This document shows positions 47,301 through 60,473 of a DNA stretch of 64,000 nt, one piece after another. Positions within the stretch are counted from its first letter, which is position 1. Each line of letters starts with the position of its first letter. Source of the DNA: Hypomyces perniciosus (taxonomy: Eukaryota > Ascomycota > Sordariomycetes > Hypocreales > Hypocreaceae); the NCBI GenBank assembly GCA_008477525.1, contig SPDT01000004.1, positions 2,542,001 through 2,606,000 on the forward strand, written 5' to 3'. A program made the translations under genes and the position numbers. The notes under the pieces were generated by a model, which saw only the letters and a list, made by a program, of their open reading frames with translations, was not told where the DNA came from and made no database searches.

Positions 47301-50066
47301 TGTGAATGCGTTGCGAGGCGATAAAGGATGTCCAGATATCGGAGGCTCGATAATCGGGCTCGTTGACGGCCTTCGACGTCGATAAAGATTAATCGGGTCG
47401 ATGCCGGGAGGCAAACAAACGGGAAGCTTGGGCTCCCCTCTTTGTTGTCACGACCACGAGTTGCGGGAGAATCGATCGTCAGGGGATGCGGCGAGCGATG
47501 AGCGATTGACGGAACTGAGAAGCGAGCGGATGGGTGGACGGTCCAACTTGTCGGCAAAGGAGATAGATGTGCAACAGAACAGATAGATAGCCTTGGTAGG
47601 TTCTAGGAAGAGGAACGAAATCTAGCTAGAAAGGTCCAGTTGAGAAGCAGAGGATCGAAACGAAGGACAGAAACAGGAATGACCACGAGGAGCGGACACT
47701 GCTACAACGAGTGTGTTTTATGGAGTGCCGGGGTTTGCGAACAAAGGAATGGCGAGAGGCCCGTATTTTGCTGTCGCGCGAGAGGAGTCAAGACACCCCA
47801 TCTCATTCAACACATCACCTGGTAGACAGTGTTGTGATCTTTCTGGTACTGTACGCGGGCAGCCCAAAATCCCGAACCCTTGTGCACTGAATCACCCGCA
47901 GAAAGCCCTGCGCCCCCGCCACAACTGCTGCAGTCCTTGTGGATCAGGGGAAATGCACAGTGCAGTTCGCCGACAAAGGATGCGGAGCGAATTCTTGTTT
48001 CATTTTTATTTGGTTATTTTTCTCCTCCTTTGAGCTGCGTTCTGTCCATACCTTACCTCACAGATAGCACAGACGCAGGACTGCATTCTAGGGATGTCGT
48101 ACTTTATACTCCATAGGACTTTGGAAATCCACAGATAGCAGACCTCCAGCCTCCTTCCGAAGAGAGCCGTGAGATTCATGCTCCGCTACGCCGTACATAT
48201 CCCCGCTCAAGACCAGTCGTGCTAAAATAGTATTAGTACGACCACCACTACTACGATTAGCAGTCTGGTTTGGAATTCTTGAGCCTCGAGAGGCTATAAA
48301 TAGACACACTCGTGGTCTCAGCGGCCACCAGACAGACGGACAGTGTCACGACACCCCAACAGAAAGCCAACCATTGGTGGACAATGATGCTCCCTGCAGA
48401 GAGGGCCACGCACACACAGTTCGCCTTCAGCATCACAGGACGCACTTATTTACATGCTAGTAATGCAGATTGCCAGCCAAGCTCGCAGTTCGTCCATTCC
48501 CCAATATGCCATGCTTGTTCTGGAAGCGTGACCTTTTGAATCTGCCAAGCCTGAAAAATTTTGTTCATGAGGCTGCAGAAAACTCATGCAGGTACAGAAG
48601 TATTGGTCAATTGAGTTGTTGTACGATAAACTTCAAACAGCCCGCATCGGCCCGCCCAGACTACGTGTTACCTTCTGTTATCTCTCTTCGCCGCGAAGAA
48701 ACGCCACATCTGGTCACAATCAACATACAAGGATTAATTGTTGCATTTGAGCCATGAAAATTGACTGTGTACGAAGTACTTCGTACAGTCAACCCAGAGA
48801 AACATATTTTATTTTCCTCAGTCTGCGAAGTATAAGCAGCGCATGATCATCTTCATATATTATTAGACTTCAAATGTTGGTTCTTTGTCGCCCATTCTAA
48901 TCAACTCCTCGTTGGTATGCATGACGCTTTATTGCACACTGTCCTCCCTGCGAAGCGAGGCGGCGGCTTTACCGTAGCATTCGGCATTTGAACACCGCCA
49001 TGACTCACTAAGATGGTAACGTTTCGTCTACTCGTATGCATCCGATACCAAGTTGACCACCCAGTTCGCAACGATCGACAACCCTTCAGCCATATAACGT
49101 GATTGTTGTCATATTTTCTTGAAACATTTCTTTCATGGTCATCGTCATGCGGGTTAGGGGGAGTATGTTGACCACCCGCTACCCTATAGACGGGCAGTTT
49201 CCAGATTTCTCCTATCTACATAGCGGGTAAAAGAGGCGGGAAAGATTCTAGTAGGTATTTGGAGGTTTGTATTTGAAGTATCGTCTACTTTTTAGAGCAT
49301 AGGAAGGATATCTATGGAGGTACGGAGTACTTCGTAGAGGCGTATTAAAAGGTGAGGCTATACGAAGTAATGATGGAACGATGTTTGGGGGCTAGATGCG
49401 GGCCACAGCTTCATCTAAACTTACCTTACTATGTATCAGCTAGTAATAATATCGTCCTGTCTGCTTCGCCTCACAAACAGATTTAAACCTCGAGGTCGAT
49501 TACAGATCATCACCACAACAAAAGGTAAAATGGCCAGAATCCGTAGTACTACCTAATCTGGGGTGCTTATACACAGGTACATAGATACGTACGAAGTACA
49601 TCGGCAATCGAAGATATCAGGATATTTCCCCGAGGCACTTCGTCGCTGACCAAGCCACAAAGAGCTGCGATCTGCAGCTTTTGAAGAAATCCATGCTTCA
49701 ACACAACGTCTTGGCCGGCACGGAGTACGCGCTCCAATGAAAGGGAACCTTGCGTTTCACTCAACCCCGCGTCGTCCGATCTGAACCCCATCTCGTCCAA
49801 CCCGAGATGCTCAGATGGAGATCGACAGCGGACGTTTGCTTCAAGAGAACTGACGGGATTACCTAACATTGCCATCGAAAGTAACCCGAGAGCATGCAGT
49901 GAAACCTCAGAAAACACCTTTCGGTGTAATTGGCAGCGAAGATGGGGCCGGGCCGGGGAGCGTTAAAAAGCCTGCTTGCTCCGCTGTGCTGTTCCCTTCG
50001 CTTTGCTGGCTTACTATGGATTGAGCATCTTGTTGATCTCTCCCCAATGAGAAGCACCCGACTATC
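47301..50066. other. Intergenic region, no gene recognised
   Basis: 2.8 kb of divergent promoter DNA. Contains a near-perfect inverted repeat at 48763-48790, and motifs TACGGAGTACTTCGTA 49321-49336, TACGAAGTA 49361-49369 and 49590-49598. The region next to the beta-galactosidase start should hold its promoter. Confidence 0.5.
48763..48790. repeat. Inverted repeat (hairpin-forming)
   Basis: GTACGAAGTACTTCGTAC at 48769-48786 is a perfect 18-bp palindrome, extended by GACTG-type arms on each side with a 2-nt offset. Seen directly. Confidence 0.9.
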
Positions 50067-53000
50067 ATGAAACCAACAGTCTTGATTTCTACAGCGTTTG
50101 CGCTGTCAATTGGCAGCAATGCCTTCGGCACTGGCGGCCGACCGATGAGCGTTATTCACCAAGATTCGAAGCGCGAATTGCTCCAAGATTTGGTTACTTG
50201 GGACGAGCATTCCCTCTTCATCCGTGGTGAGCGCGTTATGCTATTCTCCGGCGAGGTCCACCCCTTCCGTCTTCCGGTGCCATCTCTCTATCCGGATATT
50301 TTCGAGAAAATCAAGGCTCTTGGCTTCAACATGGTGTCCTTCTATGTTTACTGGGCGCTTCTTGAGGGCAAGCCGGGCGAGTTTCGTGACGATGGAATCT
50401 TTGATATAGACTCCTTTTTCGAAGCTGCCACGAAGGCGGGTATCTATTTACTGGCCCGTCCAGGTCCATACATCAACGCTGAAGTGTCTGGGGGCGGCTA
50501 TCCAGGTTGGCTGCAGAGGATCAACGGCATTCTAAGAACGGATGCTCCTGATTATCTTAGTGCGACAGACAAGTAAGATATCCCACCAACGTGTCTCTGT
50601 TTTCTCTGTGAATATTTCACGAAACGCTTTGGCTTACAACCATTAGTTATATGGCACATATTGCGTCGAAAATCGCAAAGGCGCAGATCACCAATGGCGG
50701 ACCAGTCATCCTGTATCAGCCAGAAAACGAGTATAGCAGAGGCCAGGGGGGCATTGAGTTCCCGAACAAGAAGTACTTTCAATACGTCATTGATCAGGCC
50801 AAAAATGCCGGCATCGTCGTTCCATTGATCAATAATGATGCTTTCCCCGGTGGCACAAGTGCCCCAGGGACTGGCTTGGCATCTGTTGATATCTATGTCC
50901 GTCTTGCCGATAGTACCTCCCTAGATACGGTGCTGACTATTGCCAGGGTCACGATTCATACCCTGTTGGTTTTGACTGTGTAGGTCGAGATAGAGGTCCT
51001 AGGGAAACGAACTGCTCAGACTAATTGCCAAGCAGGCACACCCATACACTTGGCCGGTGGACGGGCTACCCACGAATTTCCTTCAACGACATCTGGAGAT
51101 CAGCCCAAAAACTCCGTTCTCTCTTATTGAGGTATCCTATTTGTTTTTACCATTGCCAGCCATGAATAAAAGCTGATAGGTTCAATAAACAGTTCCAAGG
51201 TGGCTCTTTTGACCCGTTTGGTGGATGGGGTTTTGAGCAATGTTCCATCCTCGTCAACCAGGAATTTGAGAGAGTCTTCTATAAGAACAACATGGCAGCA
51301 GGAGTGACTATTTTTAACGTCTATATGGTGAGCTTGGACCTCTAAATGCTCGATATTGCTCGAAAGTATCATGTGTTGACTCTCTCAGACGTTTGGCGGT
51401 ACCAACTGGGGCAACCTTGGCCATCCCGGCGGTTATACTTCATATGACTATGGCGCAGTAAGTTCTATGCATTACTCATACCACAGCTACAGCAGATTCA
51501 GACTCATCTATTGGCAGAGCATTCGAGAAAATCGAATGGTTGATCGCGAAAAGTACTCTGAACTCAAGCTTCAGAGTCAGTTTATGAAAGTCTCACCGGG
51601 ATATCTGGTTACTACGCCCGGCAACCTGACCCAAGGAATATATAGCGACAACAAAGCTATTACAGTCACACCGCTACTGGCTAAAAATAATGGAAACTTC
51701 TTCGTCGTGCGCCACACTGACTATACCACCACCGACTCGGCATCTTACACAGTCAAATTGCCAACTTCAGCTGGAGTCATCACCATACCTCAACTGGGCG
51801 GGACTCTTTCTCTACACGGCCGTGATTCTAAATTTCATGTTACTGATTACCCTGTTGGCGACTACGCTCTACTCTACTCAACTGCAGAGATATTCACCTG
51901 GAAGAAGTTTGCCGACAAAACGGTGCTGGTCCTGTATGGCGGAGCCAATGAATTGCATGAATTTGCCTTGAAGAACCCCGTCACGATGAAAAGTATTCTC
52001 AAGGTCAACAAGATTGAAGGGGATGATGTTTCTGTCCAAGAAAAGAGTGATTTGACCGTGGTTCTTCAGTGGAAGACCTCGACAAGCCGACAGGTCGTCC
52101 GGTTTGGTGACTTGGTGATCTACATGGTTGGTAAGTGGAGGATTTTGGTAGACAATCCCACACTTAGTAGTACCAACTGACAGAGATATCAGATCGCAAT
52201 GCTGCTTACAACTATTGGGTTCCCACTCTCCCTGGAAAGGGCGACCATCCCGCATATGGCACCTCGCTCATGAATCCAGAGGCCGTCATTGTCAACGGGG
52301 GATATCTCATTCGCTCCGTTTCTGTTAAAGACTCAACACTGTCGCTCCGGGCCGACTTCAACACATCTATATCCATTGAGATTATCGGTGCGCCAAAGGG
52401 GGTTTCAAAGCTGGTGGTTAACGGTAACGAACTGAAGTATACCAAGTCGCCGTTAGGTAACTGGATCACCAAACCGAAGATAGATCTGCCAATTGTCAAT
52501 GTTCCGGATCTGTCAGCCCTCCAATGGTATCACCTGGACACACTCCCGGAGATTCGAAAAGACTATGATGACTCCTCATGGCCTGTTGCAAACCACAAGA
52601 CCACGAACAACTCTGTTGCGCCCTTGAAAACTCCTGTCTCGCTCTATGGCACAGACTATGGATTCAACACCGGAACACTTTTGTTCCGCGGCTACTTCTC
52701 TGCTCAAAGCGCCACGTCTGACTTGAAGCTGTGGACCCAAGGCGGATCCGCCTACGCCAGCTCAGTATGGCTAAATGGCACCTTCATCGGCTCATTCAAT
52801 GGATTCGACGCCGCCGACAACTACACTTCAATATACAAGCTCACCAATCTCGTCAAGGGCAAGAAATACGTCTTGACCGTCGTCGTCGACAGCACCGGTC
52901 TGGATGAGAACTTCAACCTCGGTCTTGACGATATGAAACGCCCACGTGGTATTCTAGATTACGCTCTGTCATCATCCTCCGATGGCAAGCAGATCCCAAT

Positions 53001-53544
53001 CTCACCGTGGAAAATCACCGGCAATCTCGGAGGCGAAGACTACCAGGACAAGTTCCGTGGGCCCCTGAACGAAGGAGGCCTCTTCTTCGAGCGCCAGGGC
53101 TATCACCTCCCTTCCCCTCCCCTTCGCGCCTTTGAGAGTGGGTCGTCCCCCTACACCGGCGTATCTCAAGCCGGCATTACCTTTTACATCGCCAAGCTCC
53201 CGCTCAACCTCCCCTCAGATAAGTATGACATTCCCCTGTCCTTTGTCTTTGACAACTCCACTGCCAACGTTGCTGCGCCTTATCGCGCCTTGCTCTACGT
53301 CAACGGTTTCCAGTACGGCAAATATGTCAGCAATATCGGCCCACAGACGGAGTTCCCCGTGCCTGAGGGAATTCTTAATTACCAGGGTGATAATTGGATT
53401 GGTGTGGCTCTCTGGGCGCTTGAGAGTCGGGATACAATGGTTCAGGGGCTAAAGCTCGTGGCCCTGTCTCCAATCTTGACGGGCCGAGAGAAGGTTGAGG
53501 TTGTGAAGGGTACGGCGTATAGTAAGAGGCGTGGGGCATACTAA
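50067..53544 (+). CDS. Beta-galactosidase, glycoside hydrolase family 35
   Basis: Eight exons: 50067-50572, 50647-50896, 50947-50979, 51036-51131, 51193-51327, 51389-51457, 51518-52130, 52193-53544; 1017 aa; all phases agree and the joins restore GH35 sequence. Residues 1-21 are a signal peptide, so it is secreted. Catalytic TIM barrel features: [28 protein letters not shown], the acid/base Glu197 in QPENEY, and the nucleophile Glu295 in [11 protein letters not shown], then [21 protein letters not shown]-terminal beta-sandwich domains follow ([31 protein letters not shown]). Length is normal for the fungal family (about 1000 aa). It releases galactose from galactosides and plant galactans. 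It sits apart from the polyketide cluster. Confidence 0.95.
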
Positions 53545-54247
53545 GTGCTGAATTGTTATGTAGTTGTTCCGAGGGGTAGTATTTCTAGCAGCATGGTAAT
53601 GGACATTTGTTCCATCTCTGACGGTGGCCTGGAACACACACACACACACACGATACTCCCATGAATTCATTTATCACGACTACTCATAGAGATGCCAAAT
53701 TTCCATACTGGAAAAGGTCATTACATCATAACATACGATCTAATAGTACAAAAACATTCCAGCCGGTGCCTCTCAGGGGGGGTATATAATCCTACGGGTG
53801 ACACGATCCCAATTTAGTAGATGAAAACCCGTAACCAAAATGATACAAGGGCCAAGGCTTCGAATCCGTAATTCCAGACCATTATGTGTGCTTGAGCCAG
53901 TTGATACATAAAACAATCAAGATGTGATACAAGAAAATAAGAATAATACAGAATGAATGTGGTGTCATCAAACCAAATAAACCAGTAAGGAGTGCGTTTT
54001 ATCTAGTGTTTGCAGGTCGTGAGGATATGCGTTCAAGAAGAGCTGACATAGAAAACTATTGTGGCAGACAGTTGATGGGATAGAGCAGGTTTATGTTCCA
54101 GAGGGTATATCCAAGGAAAACGCCATCCTCATGCACCGTTAACAGGCTGTGGTATCCTAGACAAATGGGCAGTCGGTTGCCCGTCGAACGAAAGAGAAAA
54201 AAAAAAGAGAGAATCAAGGTGATTTGCTTGTAGCAATAATCACAATG
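53545..54247. other. Convergent 3' spacer
   Basis: Between the 3' ends of the beta-galactosidase and the disordered-protein genes; a (CA)n tract lies at 53634-53651 in the likely 3' UTR. No gene seen. Confidence 0.55.
53634..53651. repeat. (CA)n microsatellite
   Basis: About nine CA dinucleotides, roughly 90 bp after the beta-galactosidase stop. Confidence 0.85.
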
Positions 54248-57093
54248 CTAGCCCCAAATAGGGACGCCTTTGTAAGCCGGGGAGTTGTAGCTATGCAAAA
54301 CGCGGTACGATGTATTCTCTTTGTCAACGTCTTCTGCTGAACCTTGGTCTTGGTCTTGAGCTGGATGACGCCTGATAGGGCGCAGCCAGTTAGTCTGGCC
54401 CATTCTCACGTATTCACACGGCTCCGGCAAAGTAGAGGCATGCGCCAAGGAGTCGTGGCTCTCTTCCGAAGAGTGTAGAAGCGAACAGAGAGGCATGTTG
54501 AATTCATCGCAGTTCTTTTGAGGAAGTAGTGGCGCTGGCGAAGCGTGAGACTTGAATGGTCTGAACTGTGGCGGTATTGGCGGCGGGATACCTGGATCCT
54601 TCATGCGGCGGGATCGATGGGACTTTGGTGATGCTGCCCTCTGCTTCATCTGTGAGGACCGTTCCGACGTATTCAGGCTTGTATGAGGTTGGTCCGGCAT
54701 TGACTCGCGGAGGTTTGGTGCCGATGCCCGATTTCTGAGAGAATAAGGCCCACTTTCTGAGGGTGTTGGTGTTTGACCAGGCTTAGTTGGGGCTTTCGTC
54801 GGAGTTCTCGGGTTAGAACGAGACCGTGAGATGCGCTCATGGGCTGGCGTGGAATTGTTAGACGCGTTGCTGCTCTTAGTGGTGCCAGTCTGGCGATTTC
54901 TGTGTGCAGGCATACTGGTTTCTCTTCTCTCAGAGGAATCATTCTGGTCTGACCGAGATAACCTGCCCGTAATCGACTTTCGATGGTAAAGTTTCAATGA
55001 CGGCATTCTAGATGTTGCTGCTTGAGCAAAATCGGCCACCGCCCGCAACGAACGTCTCCTCTTGAGGGGAGGTAATGGGGGAAGGGGCTTATCAAGCTTA
55101 GTCTTGCCAGTGTCACGGCTGGTCGGGAGATCGGTGGGATGAGGCAAACTCTCAACACTTAATATGGTATTAAGCGTCGCACTGCTTGGGCCAACCTTGT
55201 GGGAATATCGCCGAGATGCACTTGTCGACCGGTTACGATACTTGAGGTTTTCCGCTTCCGAGATAACAGCAGACAGAGGATTTGATACCCTTCTTCTTGC
55301 ATGGTCCATATTCGCTCCTTTCCGTTCTGAACTAACGAGGAGGTCGTATAGTTTCCCATTTTTATGGTGCCCATCAGAGACAAATGAAGCCGGCGGTGGT
55401 TTCTCCAATGTCCTTCGCCCTGGCTTGGTATGTTGCCGACTCTGACTGTTGGTATTAAGACGCATGAATTGATCCAAGTTTAAATCCTGACTTGAAGTCT
55501 GCAAAGAACTTATAGAGAGATTTGAACTGTAGCCGCTATCTGCCTTGGATAAAGTTTGTCGTGATGTATCGGACGAAGAGGTCGAGCCAATGCCACTATC
55601 AGATCGACTTACCCCTCCAACGTATTTGCCAGAGGGGTCGAGTGCATCGTTATAAGGAGGAAGCCCATTAGTCAAATCTTGCTGAACATCGGTGAGTTCA
55701 AAGCGGGCAAGGCCGGTGGTATTCTCATCGTTTCTCTCAGGCTGTTCGGCATCCCAAAAACTCAAGGGGGCCGGCTGGAAATCGAATTGAGGAAAGTTTG
55801 AGTCGTTGGGGAAGGGACTAGGCATCAGACCGTCTAGAAAATCCAACTTGAGATTTGGATTGGTAGAACCCCTGGACATGTCGTAAACATTGGGGGGAGA
55901 AGAACATGCTTCAGCAAAGGTTGACACGATTGGACTGACGATGTTAATATGAGGCCTTGGTTGCACAATCTCCATATCCCCATGATGCTCCTCTACTACA
56001 TTTTCCTCAGTCGAAAGTGTCGATGATTGTGTGCTTGATCGCGAGGATGGCCTCAGGTCCTTCTTGGGAGCACAGCTGGAGACGGGAGATCCATTGGTTA
56101 TTCTTAGTGACCCAAACTTCATGCCGCCCAACTGCTTGTAATCCGATTCGCAGGGTGTAACCGCACGCTCGTGGGGTTCAATTTGGATAGGCTGAGGAGG
56201 CATGGAGAAATGTTTTGTCGCTGTGGTGTTGGTGGACTTGAAACTGGGCTGGTCCATCAAGGGAAGTGGCTGACTTCTTCGAAATTTCGATTTGTCCTGC
56301 ATAAAAGGCAAGTCGTCTCGTTGCGGTCGTGTCGCTATGCCGGGTGTCTGAATGATAGAACGTCGACGAACAGGAGCATACAAAGACAAGTCTGAGGTGG
56401 TTCGGATAAGGGGTGTGCTAGCAAGTTGGTTCAAGTGCAGGCTTGAGGTCCCTGTTGATTGATGCATCTTGAGATGGCTTTCCACCCCTACGGCTTGAGG
56501 CTCTTGTGCACATTCTGAGCTTCCGAGTAATCGCTGTGGCCCATATGCATCCATTTCAGACTGCACTGGTCTGGACTTCTCTATCCGACGACCATGCCAG
56601 CTGATGGGCGTTAGCTCTTCATCTCTCGGCATAGGCGCAACATTATGACAGTCAGGGCTCACCTCTGCGTCCGAAAGAGGGTCCGGCCAGTATCACTATA
56701 GACCATTGAGTTGGTCCGACTTAACCTATCCCCTGCACTTGAAGTCCCGTAAAGAGAGTAGCATCTTCCATCCTTGCGTTCAGGTCGAGGCGAATCCGAT
56801 ACAGGTCGAGCCTCTGTCCAGTCGGACTCTCTCCCGGAGACCCGCCTCGGGAGCAGCCGGTGGCCTTCCAAGAATTCGTCTGGTATCGCATTCTGCACTG
56901 GAGGCCGTGTTGGATGACGTGGAGACAGAGGGAAGGAGGCGGCAAGGTATGAGCTGGAGCATCGAGTACTGTTAGAAGCAGACGCGCCACAGGGACTTAA
57001 TACACCAGGGGTCGGTTGATGGCTTCCAATCCGAGGTTTCGAGAGTTTCTGGGGTGCCTTTCGAGGCGCTTCTGACGATGGTGTATTCCCCAT
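54248..57093 (-). CDS. Large disordered protein with N-myristoylation-type start
   Basis: Two exons: 57093-56663 and 56600-54248 (62-bp intron, GTGAGC donor, AGCTAAC branch, ATCAG acceptor), 927 aa. The start reads MGNTPSSE: Gly2 with Ser6-type context fits an N-myristoylation signal, suggesting membrane anchoring. The rest is Ser/Pro/Arg-rich and probably disordered, with a serine/threonine cluster around 320-420 and a run of basic-rich RSLRAVADF-type patches. The last residues, SYNSPAYKGVPIWG, look like a conserved short motif. A shorter intron (38 bp) is possible by an earlier AG but lacks a good branch. I do not recognise the family; candidates are fungal-specific signalling scaffolds. 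Confidence 0.75.
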
Positions 57094-59145
57094 TGGACAA
57101 GCTTTCTCCTTGGCTAAGGCTAGGAGAAAAGATTGCTGAGCTTGCACGCACAGAGAAGCGATGGGAGAGAAGGAGAAGAGAGTTGGGAGCTCCCCCCGGC
57201 CTGCTTTCGTGAGGCTGCTAGTGAGCGGACGTTGGAGTCGCCATGCCGCAGTCTTGGTTTGCTGTGTTTGGCCTGTGGACGACGAGGTGGCGCAACAATT
57301 GAGACGGGGATGGGCTGTCAAAAGAAGAACGATGGTATGGTATGTACTTCGTATCCAGCGCGCAATATGACGAGAGAAAGAAACTGGCGCTGTCAGGTCG
57401 AGGGACGATCGCAGCGTAGCGCAGATTTAGAGAGCGTATCGTTTCCAGCCCCAGAACGATGGGAGCAGAGGCGAGGGGCGACGCAGCTTTTGGTCAAACA
57501 GCCACCATCAGCGCCTGTCTGGGCCAATGCAAACAGATCGTGACTCGACTGGTTTCGGCGTCAGAGAGGATGGTGGAATGGAGCGGAGCGATTGGCCTGG
57601 CGTGCGTGTGGAGGATTGGAACGAAGTCGACCGGCTTGAATTCTGACTTCTGACAGACGAGGAGATATGGGAGGGAATGCCGCGTCCGAGAGGAGTCGGA
57701 CGGACGCGATCGATGGAGATAAGACGAATGATGGACTGGTGACGACAGAGCGAGCAAGCCAGCAAGCGCGCCCGCTCTCTAATATCTTTTGTCCCATCTC
57801 ATCTCACCAATCTGTCATCCCCTCTAGTCCGTCATTGTTATTCGTAGTTAGCCGCCATTGTCGTATTACTACTATTGCCTTTTGATACTCCGCAATTTCC
57901 GCGCGCCACTGATGGAATTCGTTGGCTCCTGGTCGCATCGGACAGGGGCAATTAATTATTACAAGCGTGTGGATCAACACGCAGAACCTTAAGAGTCTCT
58001 CTGTTTCTCTCTGATCGGTTGCTGAGACCCGAAACGAACGGCACGAGGGCTTCTTTCTTCATCCGGAGCTCCAGATGCAGATTTTCGGTTTGCTGGAATG
58101 ACAGAGATGACACAGAAAGTCGTGATGCTGAAACTTTGGGGTTCTTCATTGTGGCCGTTTCCGGACAGAGACACGCATACGAGGCGCTGAAACGGTGCGG
58201 AGTGTCTTGGCTTCTGGGTCTCGGAAGCCAAATAGTGGCTGACAGGTAGCATCCAATAGCTACGAAGTACTCCGTATACTACCAACTAATACTTTGTACT
58301 AGCTGATGAGATTATTTTTCTTTTCCCCCTCAGACGTTCTCCTGAATCTCTTACTTGTACTACGTACGAGGGTATACTTCGTAGTCAGTGGAATTATCAT
58401 GGCTTTTATCACTGAATGAGAATTTCCCTCCAAGGCCAGCAACTGAATCTACTCGTAGTGAGATCATCGACCATCGACCATCGACCAACAAGGGTGAGCT
58501 GCATGTTAGTGGGGAGCATCATTACATACTCAAATGGACCCTTAATCCTTAATCAAGATCCAGCAATACAACTGCTTGACTGCATCGCTGCCTCGCTCCA
58601 CTTTGGGCTGAAGGCGCACTCAGAGCATGCAAGCACACATTGGAGCGATGACGTAATGTGTGTTTAGTTCATTGCAGCAATAAACCCTGGACTGAGACGT
58701 TGACGGTTCATTTCACTGATCAAACATTCTTTGTGGTGTATCTAATACGAAGTATAACATACTCGTATACGTTTAATTTCTCCGTCACTAAATGCCGGCA
58801 GTGACAAAATTCGAATGCTAGCACTGATTCGGGATAGGCAAATTAATCCGTGTTTTGTTATGAAATATGGAGCCTTCGTATTACATCATCGGTAATCTTT
58901 GACACTCAATCGTTCTCGAAAAAGATGCTGTTACCATCTTAGCTCTGAGGCAAAGATGACATCTCCATGGATTCCTCCGCGAGGACAATGTGTACCTATA
59001 TATAAGTACAAGCAGCTACCCTGTATAGAACATCACTTTTGGTGTCGCTCAGATGACCTATTGCCTGCCAACTGATTTGCGGAATCTTGTTACGTGCCAT
59101 ATTACTGGCTGCTACAACATCTCGCCTGGTCTGTTGTCTGTTTCA
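57094..59145. other. Intergenic region, no gene recognised
   Basis: 2.1 kb. Carries TACTTCGTA (57345-57353 and 58375-58383), TACGAAGTA (58261-58269, 58746-58754) and TACTCCGTA 58268-58276. The region nearest 57094 is the promoter of the disordered-protein gene. Nothing else seen. Confidence 0.5.
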
Positions 59146-59517
59146 TCACCAGTATGATGACTCTCCAATCACGTATGTGCATCCTTGGCTCCCAATCCAA
59201 ACCTCATGCACTCTTTCTGCCTCCACGTCCACTCTCGACCCAACGCCATAAGTCACCTTCTCGCGATCATTCTCGTTGGGATACCACAGAGTCATCTCAC
59301 CATCGACAATCAGATGCGTTGTCAGTGCGCTGTGTGAATGCGGGGCGTAGTGATAATTTCTGCATGAAACGACAGAACATCAGAGACACAGCCCCGCTGC
59401 TGCTGGCCTGTGAATGAGGCGATGCAAAAAGTGATAGGGAACTTACGGGCCATCGGTCCATGTGAAGACGCTTTCGAAGCCCCATGATTTTACCTGTGCC
59501 TCATGTTCCTTGCCCAT
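59146..59517 (-). CDS. Small single-domain cupin
   Basis: Two exons: 59517-59447 and 59359-59146 (87-bp intron, GTAAGT donor, ATGCAG acceptor), 94 aa. Translation starts MGKEHEAQVKSWGFESVF and continues HYAPHSHSALTTHLIVDGEMTLW, then a DVEAERVHEVWIGSQG strand and ends GESSYW. The HYAPHSH cluster plus the downstream ERVHEVW His match the two metal-binding motifs of a minimal cupin barrel, so it probably binds a divalent metal and may be a small isomerase or dioxygenase-like enzyme. The gene is easy to miss because the exons are short. It reads toward the disordered-protein gene and away from the PLC gene. Confidence 0.8.
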
Positions 59518-59536
59518 ATTGGATGTTCGAGACCCT

Positions 59537-59562
59537 TGTGTGTGTGTGTGTGTGTGTGTGTG
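59537..59562. repeat. (GT)n microsatellite
   Basis: About 13 dinucleotides within 20 bp upstream of the small cupin start codon. Confidence 0.9.
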
Positions 59563-60376
59563 CTGACTGAAATGGGAATGGGCATCTAGCAAAAGTGAGG
59601 GAGGGGTTTGAGGCTCTGCTATAGTGATGATATCTACTCCGTATTAGAGAGAGATATATAGATCTGGGCTCCACCATCGCCCGTTTGACCCGGAGTTAGT
59701 ACCACAACGTTGGAGAACTGGGGCGAGAATATAAAAATCATTATTAATAGCCATATCACTGTCAATGTGCTCGGGTTTTGCATTCCCATTTGTCGAAACG
59801 GAGACACGGGGAGGCCGTCATCGTCAGCCCTGTGATCTCCCACCTTCTCCTCCAATGAACGTGCGACCTCATAAGTTGTATGTTCAGCCTCACCTATCCC
59901 ACCACGCCGTATTCATAGCGAACCTACTAACCAGCCCCCATTTTCCTTCTAACCGCTTGGGCTCGAGCTCCTGGGCTTTCTCACAGTGTGGAGTGGCGAA
60001 GTGAGGGGGCATGTTTTTGAGGCTTAAGTGCCAGCAAGCCAATCAGGCATGCAGTCTGTGTTTCTTTCGCACGGTGCACGGCGCGGACCACCCCGTCCGC
60101 GGCAAGGCTGTGCTAGCACTAGTAGATATATAGTCGATACCTAAATTAGCACCTACCTAGCTAGGCCGCCTCAGCAGCGCTTCATTGTTGAAGCTGTCAG
60201 TCGTCTTTGGCTTGCGATCCCGGGCGGCCCAAGTAACCATCTTTTCTTCCTCGCCTACCGCAGGTGACGAAGCACGGCCAAACCTCTCCCTCTCTACTTC
60301 TCTACTGCAGCTCATGGTTCTCCCACTCTCTCAGAGCGGTTGACATCCTCTCGCCACCGATGCCATCCCTACAATA

Positions 60377-60440
60377 GCCGCCGCCGCCGCCTCAGCAGCA
60401 GCAGCAGCAGCAGCAACAACAACAACCGCAACCGCAACAG
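60377..60440. repeat. (GCC)n/(CAG)n/(CAA)n triplet tract
   Basis: Consecutive GCC, CAG and CAA/CGCAAC triplet runs in the 5' leader of the PLC gene. It would encode Gln-rich protein in one frame, but a TAG and the downstream start argue it is untranslated. Confidence 0.8.
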
Positions 60441-60473
60441 CAACACAATACCGAGGCATCTCTTCCTATCGCC

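Larger units (their letters stand above)
59518..60473. other. Divergent promoter region
   Basis: Between the cupin and PLC genes. Holds a (GT)n tract at 59537-59562, TACTCCGTA at 59635-59643 and, just upstream of the PLC start, (GCC)n and (CAG/CAA)n triplet tracts at 60377-60440 that lie in its 5' UTR. No gene seen. Confidence 0.55.

Noticed and set aside
54248..56662. Separate gene starting near 56662 (non-ATG) instead of exon 2
   Set aside because: Joins in phase to the 57093-56663 exon through a normal 62-bp intron.
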